Positions 7,956-16,463 of a DNA stretch of 51,708 bases are shown here, in pieces. Under the pieces are notes generated by a model. That model was not told the origin of the DNA. It ran no database searches and saw only the letters and a list, made by a program, of their open reading frames with translations. The stretch is from an uncultured Lachnospiraceae bacterium (lineage in GTDB: Bacteria > Bacillota > Clostridia > Lachnospirales > Lachnospiraceae). The translations under genes were made by a program, and so were the position numbers. Position 1 is the first letter of the stretch. Every line of letters starts with the position of its first letter. The stretch spans positions 1 through 51,708 of the forward strand of contig CAMNSD010000030.1 in NCBI GenBank assembly GCA_946554445.1, read 5' to 3'.

Positions 7956-8744
7956 ATGCAAACCAATTATCTAAAGAAGTATGTTATCAGTTCCTATATT
8001 TTAGTCTGGGCACTGATTATCCTGGTGGCGGGGCCGGCAAGTCTTATCTTTCATGCACCGCCAGTCGTCATGTGGATTGTCCGCAATCTCATCTCCTGGT
8101 CACCGACTTATTTACTGTTAATCGGGTGGAAAAAGTTTCGACCGGGTGAAACGAGAATGGAATTTGTGAAGAGATGCTTTTCCGGCAGGATTAAGCCAAT
8201 TTTATTATTGTTTTCTTTTGGACTGATATTCGGGATTAGTATTGTATCTCTGGGGATTCTTTCTCTGATTGAGAATAGATCGATTGCTTCCTACATAGAG
8301 TGGGGAAGTGTGTCCCTGCCTTTGAGTGTATTTCTGGCGTTTACGTCCGGTCCTACAGGGGAGGAACTGGGCTGGCGCGGATATATGAGGGAAGAGTTTC
8401 ATCAAAAATATGACTTCCTCAAGGCTTCTGTCTGTCAGGGATTGGTGTGGTGTTTCTGGCATGCGCTTTTGTGGGTGGTCGATTCGGATTTTACAGATTG
8501 GCGGGCAGTTCCCTATATTCTATCCAATATTGTGGTCATTACTTCGCTCACAGTTTTAATGAATATTGTACTGGAACAGCATAATAACCTGCTTTATTCG
8601 GTATTGATGCATTTTGGTTTTAATATTGTCTATGTATTTTTGGATGCCGGTATCTTGTTCTTTGTGATTCTGACCGTAATATATCCGATTGTCACCTTAA
8701 TGGCGTTGGTAATCCGAAATAAGCTGACGGTACGAAGAGGATGA
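7956..8744 (+). CDS. CPBP-family intramembrane metalloprotease (CAAX-protease-like)
   Basis: A 262-residue polytopic membrane protein, with about seven hydrophobic segments (for example SSYILVWALIILVAGPASL and ILLLFSFGLIFGISIVSL). The family's active-site motifs are present: EExxxR in GEELGWRGY, FxxxH in FWHALLW, and a later H in LMHFGFN. Bacterial CPBP proteins act in peptide maturation, bacteriocin immunity or membrane signalling; the substrate here is unknown. GGGAGG at 7940-7945 precedes ATG 7956. A TetR-type operator lies about 110 nt upstream, so expression is probably inducible through the neighbouring TetR regulator. Confidence 0.88.
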   Translation: MQTNYLKKYVISSYILVWALIILVAGPASLIFHAPPVVMWIVRNLISWSPTYLLLIGWKKFRPGETRMEFVKRCFSGRIKPILLLFSFGLIFGISIVSLGILSLIENRSIASYIEWGSVSLPLSVFLAFTSGPTGEELGWRGYMREEFHQKYDFLKASVCQGLVWCFWHALLWVVDSDFTDWRAVPYILSNIVVITSLTVLMNIVLEQHNNLLYSVLMHFGFNIVYVFLDAGILFFVILTVIYPIVTLMALVIRNKLTVRRG

Positions 8745-8891
8745 TACGCCAACCCCGTAAATAGAGGGCGGATAGGGGAGCGGTAGTGTTCTGTTATGTC
8801 GCTTGATAAAGAAAATATATTCTTACCAAGGAAAGTGGAATATGAGAAAATCTAGTAGACAGATGTATTTGTGACAAAGGAGGAACGGAAT

Positions 8892-9572
8892 ATGCGGTAT
8901 CAGATTATTGGCGACACTATGCCGGCGGTGGAGGTGGTTTTTGATGCGCCGGGAGAATCCATGTATACCCAGTCAGGCGGTATGGCATGGATGTCAGATG
9001 GCATCACCATGGATTCTAATATGCGGGGCGGTCTCGGTAAGAGCATTGGCCGGATGTTTTCAGGGGAATCTCTGTTTATGGCCACTTACAGGGCGGAACG
9101 CGCTGGCAGCATGGTGGCTTTTGCCTCTACAGTTGCCGGGGAGGTACTTCCTGTTGATGTGGGGCAGACTGGCGGGTTGATCTGTCAGAAAGGCGCCTTT
9201 TTATGCGCCCAGGAGACGGTGAATCTGAGCGTGACCTTCACGAAGAAGCTTTCCGCGGGTTTATTTGGCGGCGAAGGTTTTATTTTGCAGGATATCAGCG
9301 GCAACGGCATGGTTTTTTTGGAGATTGACGGTAACAAGGTGATTAAGAATCTGGCGCCGGGGGAAGTGATCAAGGTCGATACGGGAAATGTGGTGGCTTT
9401 TGAGAGAAGTGTGCGCTATGAGATAGAGACGGTCAAAGGATTAAAGAATATCTTTTTAGGCGGCGAGGGACTGTTTTTGACGAAGCTGACAGGGCCGGGC
9501 AATGTAATTTTGCAGACACAGAACTTCAATGAGTTTGCGGGCCGGATTATTGGCCTGATACCATCCAGATAA
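8892..9572 (+). CDS. AIM24 / TIGR00266-family protein
   Basis: 226 residues in the repeated beta-strand pattern of the AIM24 family (VVFDAPGESMYTQSGGMAWM, GEVLPVDV, FGGEGFILQDISGNGMVFLE, GEVIKVDTGNVVAFE, IFLGGEGLFLTKLTGPG). Members form a TRAP-like beta fold; the bacterial role is not established. ATG 8892 is chosen because AAGGAGG sits at 8876-8882; an in-frame GTG at 8871 would overlap that site. A LytTR regulator follows 54 nt downstream and may be co-transcribed. Confidence 0.9.
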   Translation: MRYQIIGDTMPAVEVVFDAPGESMYTQSGGMAWMSDGITMDSNMRGGLGKSIGRMFSGESLFMATYRAERAGSMVAFASTVAGEVLPVDVGQTGGLICQKGAFLCAQETVNLSVTFTKKLSAGLFGGEGFILQDISGNGMVFLEIDGNKVIKNLAPGEVIKVDTGNVVAFERSVRYEIETVKGLKNIFLGGEGLFLTKLTGPGNVILQTQNFNEFAGRIIGLIPSR

Positions 9573-9626
9573 TGTGAAAGCCGATCAAGGGATTTGATGT
9601 TTTCATATAGCAGTTGAGGTTGTAGT

Positions 9627-10340
9627 ATGCGGATAGCCATTTGTGATGATGATATCAATTTTGCAGGAGAATTAAAGGGGGCCATTGAGACATTGTATGA
9701 TGTCTCGAATGGTCCCCTTACGGTTTCAGTCTGGCATGACGGCGTTGCGTTTCTTGCCGATCAGCCGGAATATGACGCTCTTTTTCTGGCTATCGGCATG
9801 GCTGGTATGGACGGGTTTACCGTTGCCCGAAAGTTAAGGAGACGGGAAGAGATATTTCTGATTTTTGTGACAAGGCATGACGAGATGGTGTATGATGCCA
9901 TTAAATTCCAGCCCTTTCGATTCTTAAGGAAATCCCGTTTGACAGAGGAACTGCCGGAAGCGGTAGAGGCACTGGAGAAAGCTGTATTAAGGCGCAGTGC
10001 GGGTGGGAAGGTTTCGTTCCGGACAGGCACAGGAATTGTTTATCGGGATGCCGATGATATTATGTACATAGAAATCTATGGACATTGGATGCATGTGCGC
10101 GTCAATGGCGGGGACGATTTAAGGTGTTACGGCAGCCTGACGGATTTGGAGCAACAGCTTAAGGCTTTTGGATTTGTGCGGACGCACAAGAGTTATCTGG
10201 TGAATTGCAGGTATATTGATACCATTGAAAGCAGGCGGATTGTTCTGGATGACCGGACACAGATTTTGATGAGTCGTTATCGGGCGGAGGCGGTCCGGAA
10301 GGCATATGAGCATTACAGGAAGGCCGCTTACAAAATGTGA
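9627..10340 (+). CDS. LytTR-type response regulator with degenerate receiver
   Basis: 237 residues. The N-terminal receiver starts normally (MRIAICDDDINFAGEL) and keeps the conserved Lys (K102 in FLRKS). The phospho-acceptor Asp is replaced by Ala: the usual LDIxMPGMDG reads LAIGMAGMDG, with A55. The C-terminal ~100 residues are a LytTR DNA-binding domain (IMYIEIYGHWMHV, FVRTHKSYLVNCRYI). No partner histidine kinase is adjacent. It therefore probably acts without phosphorylation at the usual site. No terminator separates it from the AIM24 gene, so the two may share a transcript. Confidence 0.92.
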   Translation: MRIAICDDDINFAGELKGAIETLYDVSNGPLTVSVWHDGVAFLADQPEYDALFLAIGMAGMDGFTVARKLRRREEIFLIFVTRHDEMVYDAIKFQPFRFLRKSRLTEELPEAVEALEKAVLRRSAGGKVSFRTGTGIVYRDADDIMYIEIYGHWMHVRVNGGDDLRCYGSLTDLEQQLKAFGFVRTHKSYLVNCRYIDTIESRRIVLDDRTQILMSRYRAEAVRKAYEHYRKAAYKM

Positions 10341-10583
10341 AACTCGTTTACATTACGGGAAAGTCTGTTTGCAATTCATCCGGGACAAATGACAAAATGC
10401 TGTTTGTGTTATAAATTTGCTGTTTATGATGTATACATTGTAATTTATATACGTGTGTATGATGATATATTTGTTATTTTTAAATGTATATTGTCAAATA
10501 TTTGTTACATATCTAGGTGTTCTGAGAGTGAAATATTGTCGTGCTTGGCAGATTGTGCCGAGAGTATTACATGAAGAGGGAAA

Positions 10584-11834
10584 ATGATGCACAGGACTGG
10601 AAAAAAGATTGCCGGGGCAGCGCTTTTGATCATGGCTGTGTTCGGATTGACAGGGTGTTCAAATACAGATAGTAAATCGGTTCCGGAAGTGAAGCTTTCT
10701 GTCTGGTGGAGCGAAGAAGATGAGAGGGAGCTGCTGGAGCAGACAATAGAAGCGTTTCAGGAGGAGTATGCCGATGAAGCGCTTTTTCAGATAACGGTCA
10801 GCATTGAGAATGTGGTGTCCATGCGGGAGACTGTGCGTGCAAATCCGGCTGCAGCTGCGGATGTCTATGTGTTTGCGGATGATCAGTTCGAGACGCTTTT
10901 GGAGGCGGGAGCAATTAGTGAGATCACAGAGGACGCTGAACAGGTGATCGAGGAAAACGGAGGCAGGGAGAATGGAGCCTGCCAGGCGGCCATGCATGAG
11001 GATAAGCTTTATGCCTATCCTTTTACATCCGGCAATGGGTATTTTTTATATTATAATTCCGATTATTTTACGGAGGAGGATGTGAAGAGTCTTGACAGGG
11101 TACTGGAAGTATCCGCCGAGAATGGGAAGAAGACGGCGATTGATTATTCCAGCGGGTGGTATACCTATTCTTTCTTTAAGGGTGCAGGGTTGGACCTTGA
11201 ACTCAATGAGGACGGTGTCACCAATTCCTGCAACTGGAATGCTGTAGATACACCATATACCGGGGTGGATGTGGCAGAAGCGATGCTTGCGATCGCAGGT
11301 CATGACGGCTTTATAAACTGTGACGACAAAGGATTTATAGAAGGTGTGGAGAGCGGGGATATCATTGCCGGCGTCAACGGCGCATGGAATGCAGAAGTGA
11401 TTAAAAAGGTATGGGGAGACGGCTTCGCGGCGGCCAAACTGCCCTGTTATACACTTGCAGGCGACAGCGTGCAGATGTGTAGTTTTTCAGGATATAAGCT
11501 GGTTGGGGTGAATCCCAATTCTGATAACCGTGAGTGGGCCATGAGGCTGGCCAGACGGCTTTCTGATGAAAAGATGCAGAGGAAGCGGTTCGAGATGACG
11601 GGGGATTGTCCCTCTAATGTCAAGGCGGCCTTGGATGAGTCTGTGCAGGCTTCTCCGGTGGTGGCGGCGCTTGTGGAACAGTCCCAGTATGCCTGCGCCC
11701 AACGGGTGGCGGACGCATATTGGAATCCTTCCACAGTATTTGGAATCACGATGGCAGGTGGCAATCCTGACGGGCAGGATCTGCAGAAACTGCTTGACGA
11801 TATGGTAGAGGGGATAACGGCCGCTCCAGATTAA
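10584..11834 (+). CDS. Extracellular solute-binding lipoprotein (family 1, sugar type)
   Basis: 416 residues with a lipoprotein signal: basic N-terminus, hydrophobic core (AGAALLIMAVFG) and lipobox LTGC with C25. The mature protein starts like MalE-type binding proteins (VKLSVWWSEEDERELLEQ) and keeps the body pattern of that family (DVYVFADDQFETLLEAGAI, GYFLYYNSDYF). No ABC permease or ATPase gene is nearby. Instead a membrane HD-GYP protein follows after 43 nt, so it may serve as the periplasm-side sensor for that receptor rather than for transport. A second ATG at 10587 has better spacing to AGAGGG and may be the true start. In the 243 nt upstream I see only AT-rich sequence. Confidence 0.9.
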   Translation: MMHRTGKKIAGAALLIMAVFGLTGCSNTDSKSVPEVKLSVWWSEEDERELLEQTIEAFQEEYADEALFQITVSIENVVSMRETVRANPAAAADVYVFADDQFETLLEAGAISEITEDAEQVIEENGGRENGACQAAMHEDKLYAYPFTSGNGYFLYYNSDYFTEEDVKSLDRVLEVSAENGKKTAIDYSSGWYTYSFFKGAGLDLELNEDGVTNSCNWNAVDTPYTGVDVAEAMLAIAGHDGFINCDDKGFIEGVESGDIIAGVNGAWNAEVIKKVWGDGFAAAKLPCYTLAGDSVQMCSFSGYKLVGVNPNSDNREWAMRLARRLSDEKMQRKRFEMTGDCPSNVKAALDESVQASPVVAALVEQSQYACAQRVADAYWNPSTVFGITMAGGNPDGQDLQKLLDDMVEGITAAPD

Positions 11835-11877
11835 TGACGGTAGTATGTACAGGGGAAATGTAAAGGGGTAGATCGAT

Positions 11878-13224
11878 ATGAAGTTGGTCAGACGGATTCC
11901 GTTTCAGATGTTTATCTTGAATCTTTTTGCAAGTATTGTATGTATCGCAGGCATGGTAGTCATGCGGTACAATCTGAATGAAATCACGTACAACTATAAA
12001 GATAATATAGAAACCGGCGTCCGGGACAGACTAGATATGTCCGACCTGTCCAGGATGATGAGCAGACATTATATGTTTGTGTCCTGGCATTCTCTGTCGG
12101 TGTCTCCGGAGGCAATGGACTTTTGTGAGGAAGAGGCGGCGCAGTTGAAGGAGGAGATCACCGCTAAACTGGATGAGATGAGTGAGCGGATGACAGGCGA
12201 TGAAAAGGAGCAGCTGTTTCACACCGTATATTCCAACGCGGTCAGTTATTTTAACAATGTGGAAAGAACTCTGCAGATGACCCGCGACGGCAACAGTGAA
12301 ACGGCCAGATATTATATCACCTCTTATCTGATTGATTTTATCAATCAGATCACCGCTGATATTGACAGCATGGACGGTTATGTTGCACAGGAGATGGAAG
12401 TGGCCAGGGGCAGGATGGAGCAGAGTATCGTGATAGCCAGACTGTGCGAGAAGATCTGTATGGTGTGTATCTGCCTGACGCTGGCGGTGTGTATTTTCCT
12501 GTGTGTGAATATCACATCGAGACTGGAGAAGTATAAGAATCTGCTGGAGGAGGAAAACGAGCGGAAGTCCCAGGCGCTGGTGGAGCATAAAAACAGGATG
12601 CTGTCTCTGCAGGAGAATACAATCATAGGGATGGCGAACCTGATCGAGAGCAGGGATGAAGACACAGGACAGCATGTCAAACGGACCAGCAAATATGTGG
12701 AACTTCTGGCGTGCGCGGCGCAACAGGCGGGATACTGTGCGGATATTCTCACTGATGATTATGTGGAACTTCTGGTGAAGGCTGCGCCTATGCACGATAT
12801 TGGCAAGATTGTGGTTTCGGATGTGATCCTGCGCAAACCTGGCAGACTTACCGCGGAAGAATTTGAATCTATCAAAGAACACGCCATGGCAGGCGGTCGT
12901 ATTGTGACAGAGGTTATGAGCGGGATCGAGGAGCAGGATTATGTGGATATTGCTGCGCAGATTGCCCAGGGACACCATGAGAAATGGGATGGCAGCGGGT
13001 ATCCCAAAGGTCTCAAGGAAGAAGAGATTCCCATCTGTGCGAGGATTATGGCTATAGCGGATGTGTTTGACGCCCTGATATCCAAACGTTGTTACAAAGA
13101 CGCCATGTCCGTGGAGATGGCCTTTCAGATTATTGAGGAATCTTCGGGCAGTCATTTTGATCCCAATCTGACCAGACTTTTTTGCGGCATCAGGAAAGAG
13201 ATTGAGGCAGTGTGCAGGGAATGA
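11878..13224 (+). CDS. Membrane-bound HD-GYP phosphodiesterase with extracellular sensor
   Basis: 448 residues. A membrane segment at about 8-28 (MFILNLFASIVCIAGMVV), an outside helical sensor domain (about 30-180), a second segment at about 188-212 (ICMVCICLTLAVCIFLCV), a short coiled coil, then a complete HD-GYP domain. The catalytic motifs are intact: HDIGK with H306/D307, KEHAMAGG, GHHEKWDGSGYP with H366/H367, and ADVFDAL. HD-GYP enzymes hydrolyse cyclic-di-GMP or related dinucleotides. The gene sits 43 nt behind the solute-binding lipoprotein gene and is probably in the same operon, so ligand binding outside may control dinucleotide breakdown inside. Confidence 0.92.
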   Translation: MKLVRRIPFQMFILNLFASIVCIAGMVVMRYNLNEITYNYKDNIETGVRDRLDMSDLSRMMSRHYMFVSWHSLSVSPEAMDFCEEEAAQLKEEITAKLDEMSERMTGDEKEQLFHTVYSNAVSYFNNVERTLQMTRDGNSETARYYITSYLIDFINQITADIDSMDGYVAQEMEVARGRMEQSIVIARLCEKICMVCICLTLAVCIFLCVNITSRLEKYKNLLEEENERKSQALVEHKNRMLSLQENTIIGMANLIESRDEDTGQHVKRTSKYVELLACAAQQAGYCADILTDDYVELLVKAAPMHDIGKIVVSDVILRKPGRLTAEEFESIKEHAMAGGRIVTEVMSGIEEQDYVDIAAQIAQGHHEKWDGSGYPKGLKEEEIPICARIMAIADVFDALISKRCYKDAMSVEMAFQIIEESSGSHFDPNLTRLFCGIRKEIEAVCRE

Positions 13225-13266
13225 TTTTTATTAATAAAGATATACCCTGTGTCATGAAAACCGTCA

Positions 13267-13295
13267 TTGACAGGTCTTATAAAGAATAGTATAAT
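13267..13295 (+). promoter_or_regulatory. Consensus sigma-A promoter before REC-HD-GYP gene
   Basis: TTGACA (13267-13272), a 17-nt spacer and TATAAT (13290-13295) match consensus exactly. The leader of about 100 nt contains an 18-codon open frame (13352-13405) that overlaps the downstream start codon; its GGAGGG lies only 2-3 nt away, so translation of it is doubtful. Confidence 0.85.
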
Positions 13296-13397
13296 TTATT
13301 AGAAATTGTCGAGTCATACATAGGTTTATAAAATCAGAAAAAAGGAGGGAAATGATCCCCTTATCTTTGGACGGGAAGATGGGATCAGACAAGGCAT

Positions 13398-14486
13398 ATG
13401 AGTGAAGAAAAACAACAGTTGTTGATCGTGGATGATGAAGAGATAAACAGAACAATACTCAGCATGATGTTTGACGCGGATTATGATATCATTGAAGCGC
13501 CTAACGGAGAAGAAGCGATCAAAGCAATCGAGAACAGCAGGGATCTTGCACTGATTCTGCTCGATGTCATCATGCCGGTCATGAATGGTTTTGGTGTGCT
13601 TGATTACATGAGAGAACATGAACTGTTAGAGAAGATACCGGTTATTCTGATCACCAGTCAGACGCCCCAGGAGAGTGAAGAAAAGGCGTATGAGTATGGT
13701 ATTGCCGATGTAATGCACAAGCCTTTTGAACCCAGCATTGTCAAGAGACGTGCCAACAATATCATTGCGCTTTATCAGAGTCAGCGCAATATGGAGATTA
13801 AACTTAAAGAGCAGGAGATCACAATTCGTGAGCAGGAGAAGACGCTGCGTGAGAACAATGAATTCCTGATTGACGCGCTTGGTTCCGTGGTGGAGTTCAG
13901 AAGCGTGGAGACAGGCGATCATGTCAAGCGAATCAAGTACCTGACCAGAATACTGTTAAAATATCTTGCCAAGTATTTCCCGAAGTACAACCTGACGCCG
14001 TTGCAGATCGATCAGATTGCCAGAGCGTCTGCGCTGCACGATATCGGTAAGATTGGCATTCCGGACTCTATTCTGTTGAAACCGGGCAGGCTGACACCGG
14101 AAGAGTTTGAGATCATGAAGACGCACACAACGATCGGCTGCGAGATTCTAGAGTCTTTCCGGACATCTTATACGGATGATTTCTATCAGTATTGTTACGA
14201 TATCTGCCGCTATCATCATGAGCGGTGCGATGGGAAAGGGTATCCGGACCACCTGGTAGGCGATGAGATACCGATCAGCGCCCAGATCGTTTCCATTGCG
14301 GATGTGTATGAGGCACTGGTAAGCGAGAGGGTATACAAAAGTGCATACAGCAATGCTCAGGCATATGAAATGATTTTGAATGGGGAATGTGGACAGTTTT
14401 CGGATGATGTCATCGAGTGCTTTAAGCTAGCCAAAGAAGACTTCTTTAACATTGTGGAAGTCATAAATATGTTTAATTTTACGTGA
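13398..14486 (+). CDS. Response regulator with HD-GYP output (REC-HD-GYP)
   Basis: 362 residues. A full receiver (LLIVDDEEINRTIL, phospho-acceptor D56 in LLDVIMPVMNG, K in MHKPFEP), a linker coiled coil (about 125-155: KLKEQEITIREQEKTL), then an HD-GYP domain with every motif: HDIGK (H214), MKTHTTIG, YHHERCDGKGYP and ADVYEAL. Phosphorylation should control hydrolysis of cyclic-di-GMP-type messengers. Its own ribosome site is weak (AAGG, 3 nt from ATG), and its start overlaps the end of a short upstream frame, hinting at coupled or low translation. A terminator follows at 14505, separating it from the Hpt gene. Confidence 0.94.
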   Translation: MSEEKQQLLIVDDEEINRTILSMMFDADYDIIEAPNGEEAIKAIENSRDLALILLDVIMPVMNGFGVLDYMREHELLEKIPVILITSQTPQESEEKAYEYGIADVMHKPFEPSIVKRRANNIIALYQSQRNMEIKLKEQEITIREQEKTLRENNEFLIDALGSVVEFRSVETGDHVKRIKYLTRILLKYLAKYFPKYNLTPLQIDQIARASALHDIGKIGIPDSILLKPGRLTPEEFEIMKTHTTIGCEILESFRTSYTDDFYQYCYDICRYHHERCDGKGYPDHLVGDEIPISAQIVSIADVYEALVSERVYKSAYSNAQAYEMILNGECGQFSDDVIECFKLAKEDFFNIVEVINMFNFT

Positions 14487-14504
14487 CGTGAGTCAGATGA
14501 TGAG

Positions 14505-14542
14505 GACTGTAAAACAGAAAGGTTTTGTTTTGCAGTCTTTTT
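14505..14542 (+). terminator. Terminator between REC-HD-GYP and Hpt genes
   Basis: GACTGTAAAAC (14505-14515) pairs with GTTTTGCAGTC (14527-14537), with one G-U pair, followed by T5. It ends 17 nt before the Hpt start, so the Hpt gene may depend on read-through. Confidence 0.85.
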
Positions 14543-14559
14543 CTAAAAGGAGGGTAAAA

Positions 14560-14934
14560 ATGGAAGAAAAATTTAAAAATCAGTTGGTAGAGAGCGGTGC
14601 GGATGTGGAGACCACGCTCAAGCGGTTTATGGGAAATGAGGCTATATACCAGAAGTTTTTAGGGAAGTTCCCGGATGATCCGAACTATCTCAACCTTGGT
14701 AAGAATCTGGAAGAAGGCGCTTTTGAGAAAGCGTATGAGTGCGCCCATGCCTTAAAGGGTGTGGTGGGAAATCTGGGGCTTACCCCTATTTTTGAGCGGG
14801 TGTCCACATTGGTGGAGGAACTTCGCAACAAAGCGCCCGAAGATGTGAACGTGGAACGCGCGAAAGAAGAGTGGCAGGAAATCAAGAAAGTGTATGAACA
14901 GTTCATTGCAATCATCAAGGAGAATATGCCCTGA
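14560..14934 (+). CDS. Histidine phosphotransfer (Hpt) domain protein
   Basis: A 124-residue single-domain protein. The phosphorylatable histidine is H63 in AYECAHALKGVVGNLG, the standard Hpt motif, followed by a helix IFERVSTLVEELR. Such proteins shuttle phosphoryl groups between receivers in a phosphorelay. ATG 14560 is preceded by AAAAGGAGGG; a frame opening at 14488 lies within the terminator and is rejected as a start. It sits between the REC-HD-GYP gene and a histidine kinase whose own C-terminal Hpt-like region lacks the histidine, so it may supply the missing relay step. Confidence 0.9.
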   Translation: MEEKFKNQLVESGADVETTLKRFMGNEAIYQKFLGKFPDDPNYLNLGKNLEEGAFEKAYECAHALKGVVGNLGLTPIFERVSTLVEELRNKAPEDVNVERAKEEWQEIKKVYEQFIAIIKENMP

Positions 14935-14950
14935 TTACTGTCGTAAATGC

Positions 14951-14979
14951 TTGAAAAAACAGGAATTTAGTACTAGAAT
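14951..14979 (+). promoter_or_regulatory. Promoter before histidine kinase gene
   Basis: TTGAAA (14951-14956), a 17-nt spacer and TAGAAT (14974-14979), each one mismatch from consensus, placed 30 nt before the kinase start. Confidence 0.6.
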
Positions 14980-15008
14980 AATATCAAAGTGGTTTTGGGG
15001 TGGAGAGA

Positions 15009-16445
15009 ATGGAATTTGAATGGATAAATTCTCGAATTGCAGATGAGACGATTGAGTTGGTCCTGCTCTTCAACGAGGAGGGAAATATCCTTTACGGGAA
15101 TCGGACAGCAGCGGCCAAGCTCGAATTTGATAAGGATAAACTGACTAAATGCAGCATGTCACAGATATTTCGGCAAGATTTCCCCGATACCGGCGAAGGG
15201 TTTTTGACCTTTGTCAAAAATTGCATGAAGGGCGTCAAAGAAATGACAATGTACCGGAGCAACAATTCCTGTTTTTCCGTCAATGTCCGTATCCAACCAG
15301 CGGAAGAGGCGGATGTCTATCTGCTTTTGGCGGAGGATATCAGTGCGCAGAAGAACCTGAATATGCGGATTCGGGAATTGAAAGAAAAAGAGGGGGAGAA
15401 CAACCGCGTCAAGAATCAGTTTACCGCGAATGTCACCCATGAACTGCGGACGCCTGTCAACGGAATCAAAGGTCATGTCTTGGAACTTCTTGAGGAAGTG
15501 GAGGACGAAAGCCAGAAAAAAACCTTGGATATTATTTTGAGCTGCTGTGATAATATGTCGGCCATCATCAATGATGTGCTGGATTTTGCAAAGCTTGAAT
15601 CGGGCAAATTCGCGATAGAGGAAAAAGAATTTGATTTTTATAAGATGATGGATAAGGTGATCGCCACGCACAGCGCGGTGGTCAACAAGAAAGAACTCCA
15701 TCTGAATGTGGACATTGATGAGAAGATACCGCAGCTTTTGATCGGGGATGAACTGCGGCTGACGCAGATTTTGAACAATCTGTTATCCAATGCCATCAAG
15801 TTTACCACCGTGGGATATGTGAGCGTCATGGTGGGCAAGACGAGACAGGTCAATGACGAGGTGGAATTATTCTTTATGGTCAGGGACAGCGGCATCGGTA
15901 TCTCTCCTAAGGAACAGGATAGACTTTTCCAGAGTTTCAGCCAGGTGGACGCCTCGATCACTAGGCGTTTTGGCGGTACGGGACTTGGGCTTGTGATCAC
16001 CAAACAGCTGGTGGAACTCATGAACGGGGATATCCATGTGGAAAGCGAGAAGGGCAGAGGCAGTACCTTCTCCTTCTCTGTGAAATTAAAAACAAATCAA
16101 GTGTCAGATGATAAACAAGGTCAGGTCTATGTGAACTGGGCCGAACAGGTGAATAAAGAAGACAGTAAAGGCACCGATTTGATCATGCAGTTCGGTGCGG
16201 AGGAAAACAAAGAGGAATTAAAGAAACGTATGGATAAACTGGTGTTGTCCATAGAACTCGGCGCCTGGGATAAGGCGGAGATGCTTGCTTCCACGGTCAA
16301 GACGCTGGTGGAGCAGGGGGACGACGATCTGAAACGCCAGGTGTTACGCATGGAGATGGCCATCAGGAAATCCAACCATGACAAGAGCATGGATATGTAT
16401 GAGAAACTGAAAGCTGCTATTACGGAACGCGTTGGGGAACTTTAA
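15009..16445 (+). CDS. PAS-type sensor histidine kinase with C-terminal pseudo-Hpt
   Basis: 478 residues with no membrane segment. The N-terminal ~120 residues are a PAS-like sensor (ELVLLFNEEGNILYGN). HisKA has H144 in VTHELRTPVNG; HATPase_c has the N box (NNLLSNAIKF), DSGIGIS and GGTGLGL. After residue ~385 a helical tail (LGAWDKAEMLASTVKTLVE) follows the Hpt pattern, but where Hpt has A-H-x-L-K-G this reads A-S-T-V-K-T, so the phospho-histidine is S428. No receiver domain is fused. ATG 15009 is chosen; a GTG at 15000 is also possible. The next gene, a REC-HD-GYP protein, begins 18 nt later and is the likely partner. Confidence 0.9.
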   Translation: MEFEWINSRIADETIELVLLFNEEGNILYGNRTAAAKLEFDKDKLTKCSMSQIFRQDFPDTGEGFLTFVKNCMKGVKEMTMYRSNNSCFSVNVRIQPAEEADVYLLLAEDISAQKNLNMRIRELKEKEGENNRVKNQFTANVTHELRTPVNGIKGHVLELLEEVEDESQKKTLDIILSCCDNMSAIINDVLDFAKLESGKFAIEEKEFDFYKMMDKVIATHSAVVNKKELHLNVDIDEKIPQLLIGDELRLTQILNNLLSNAIKFTTVGYVSVMVGKTRQVNDEVELFFMVRDSGIGISPKEQDRLFQSFSQVDASITRRFGGTGLGLVITKQLVELMNGDIHVESEKGRGSTFSFSVKLKTNQVSDDKQGQVYVNWAEQVNKEDSKGTDLIMQFGAEENKEELKKRMDKLVLSIELGAWDKAEMLASTVKTLVEQGDDDLKRQVLRMEMAIRKSNHDKSMDMYEKLKAAITERVGEL

Positions 16446-16463
16446 ACAGAGAAAGGAAGAAGA

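Noticed and set aside
10389..10574. 61-codon Cys-rich frame before the solute-binding protein
   Set aside because: AT-rich promoter-like DNA with biased random composition and no ribosome site.
12031..13155. 374-codon open frame antisense to the membrane HD-GYP gene
   Set aside because: Shadow of a clearly coding plus-strand gene; its His/Leu/Arg-rich composition is typical of antisense frames.
13225..13397. Cyclic-di-GMP riboswitch in the signalling island leaders
   Set aside because: I looked for the conserved GEMM core in the leaders of the HD-GYP and che genes and did not see it.
13352..13405. 18-codon leader peptide before REC-HD-GYP
   Set aside because: The Shine-Dalgarno sequence is only 2-3 nt from the ATG and the peptide has no attenuator-like residue runs; kept only as a note in the promoter entry.
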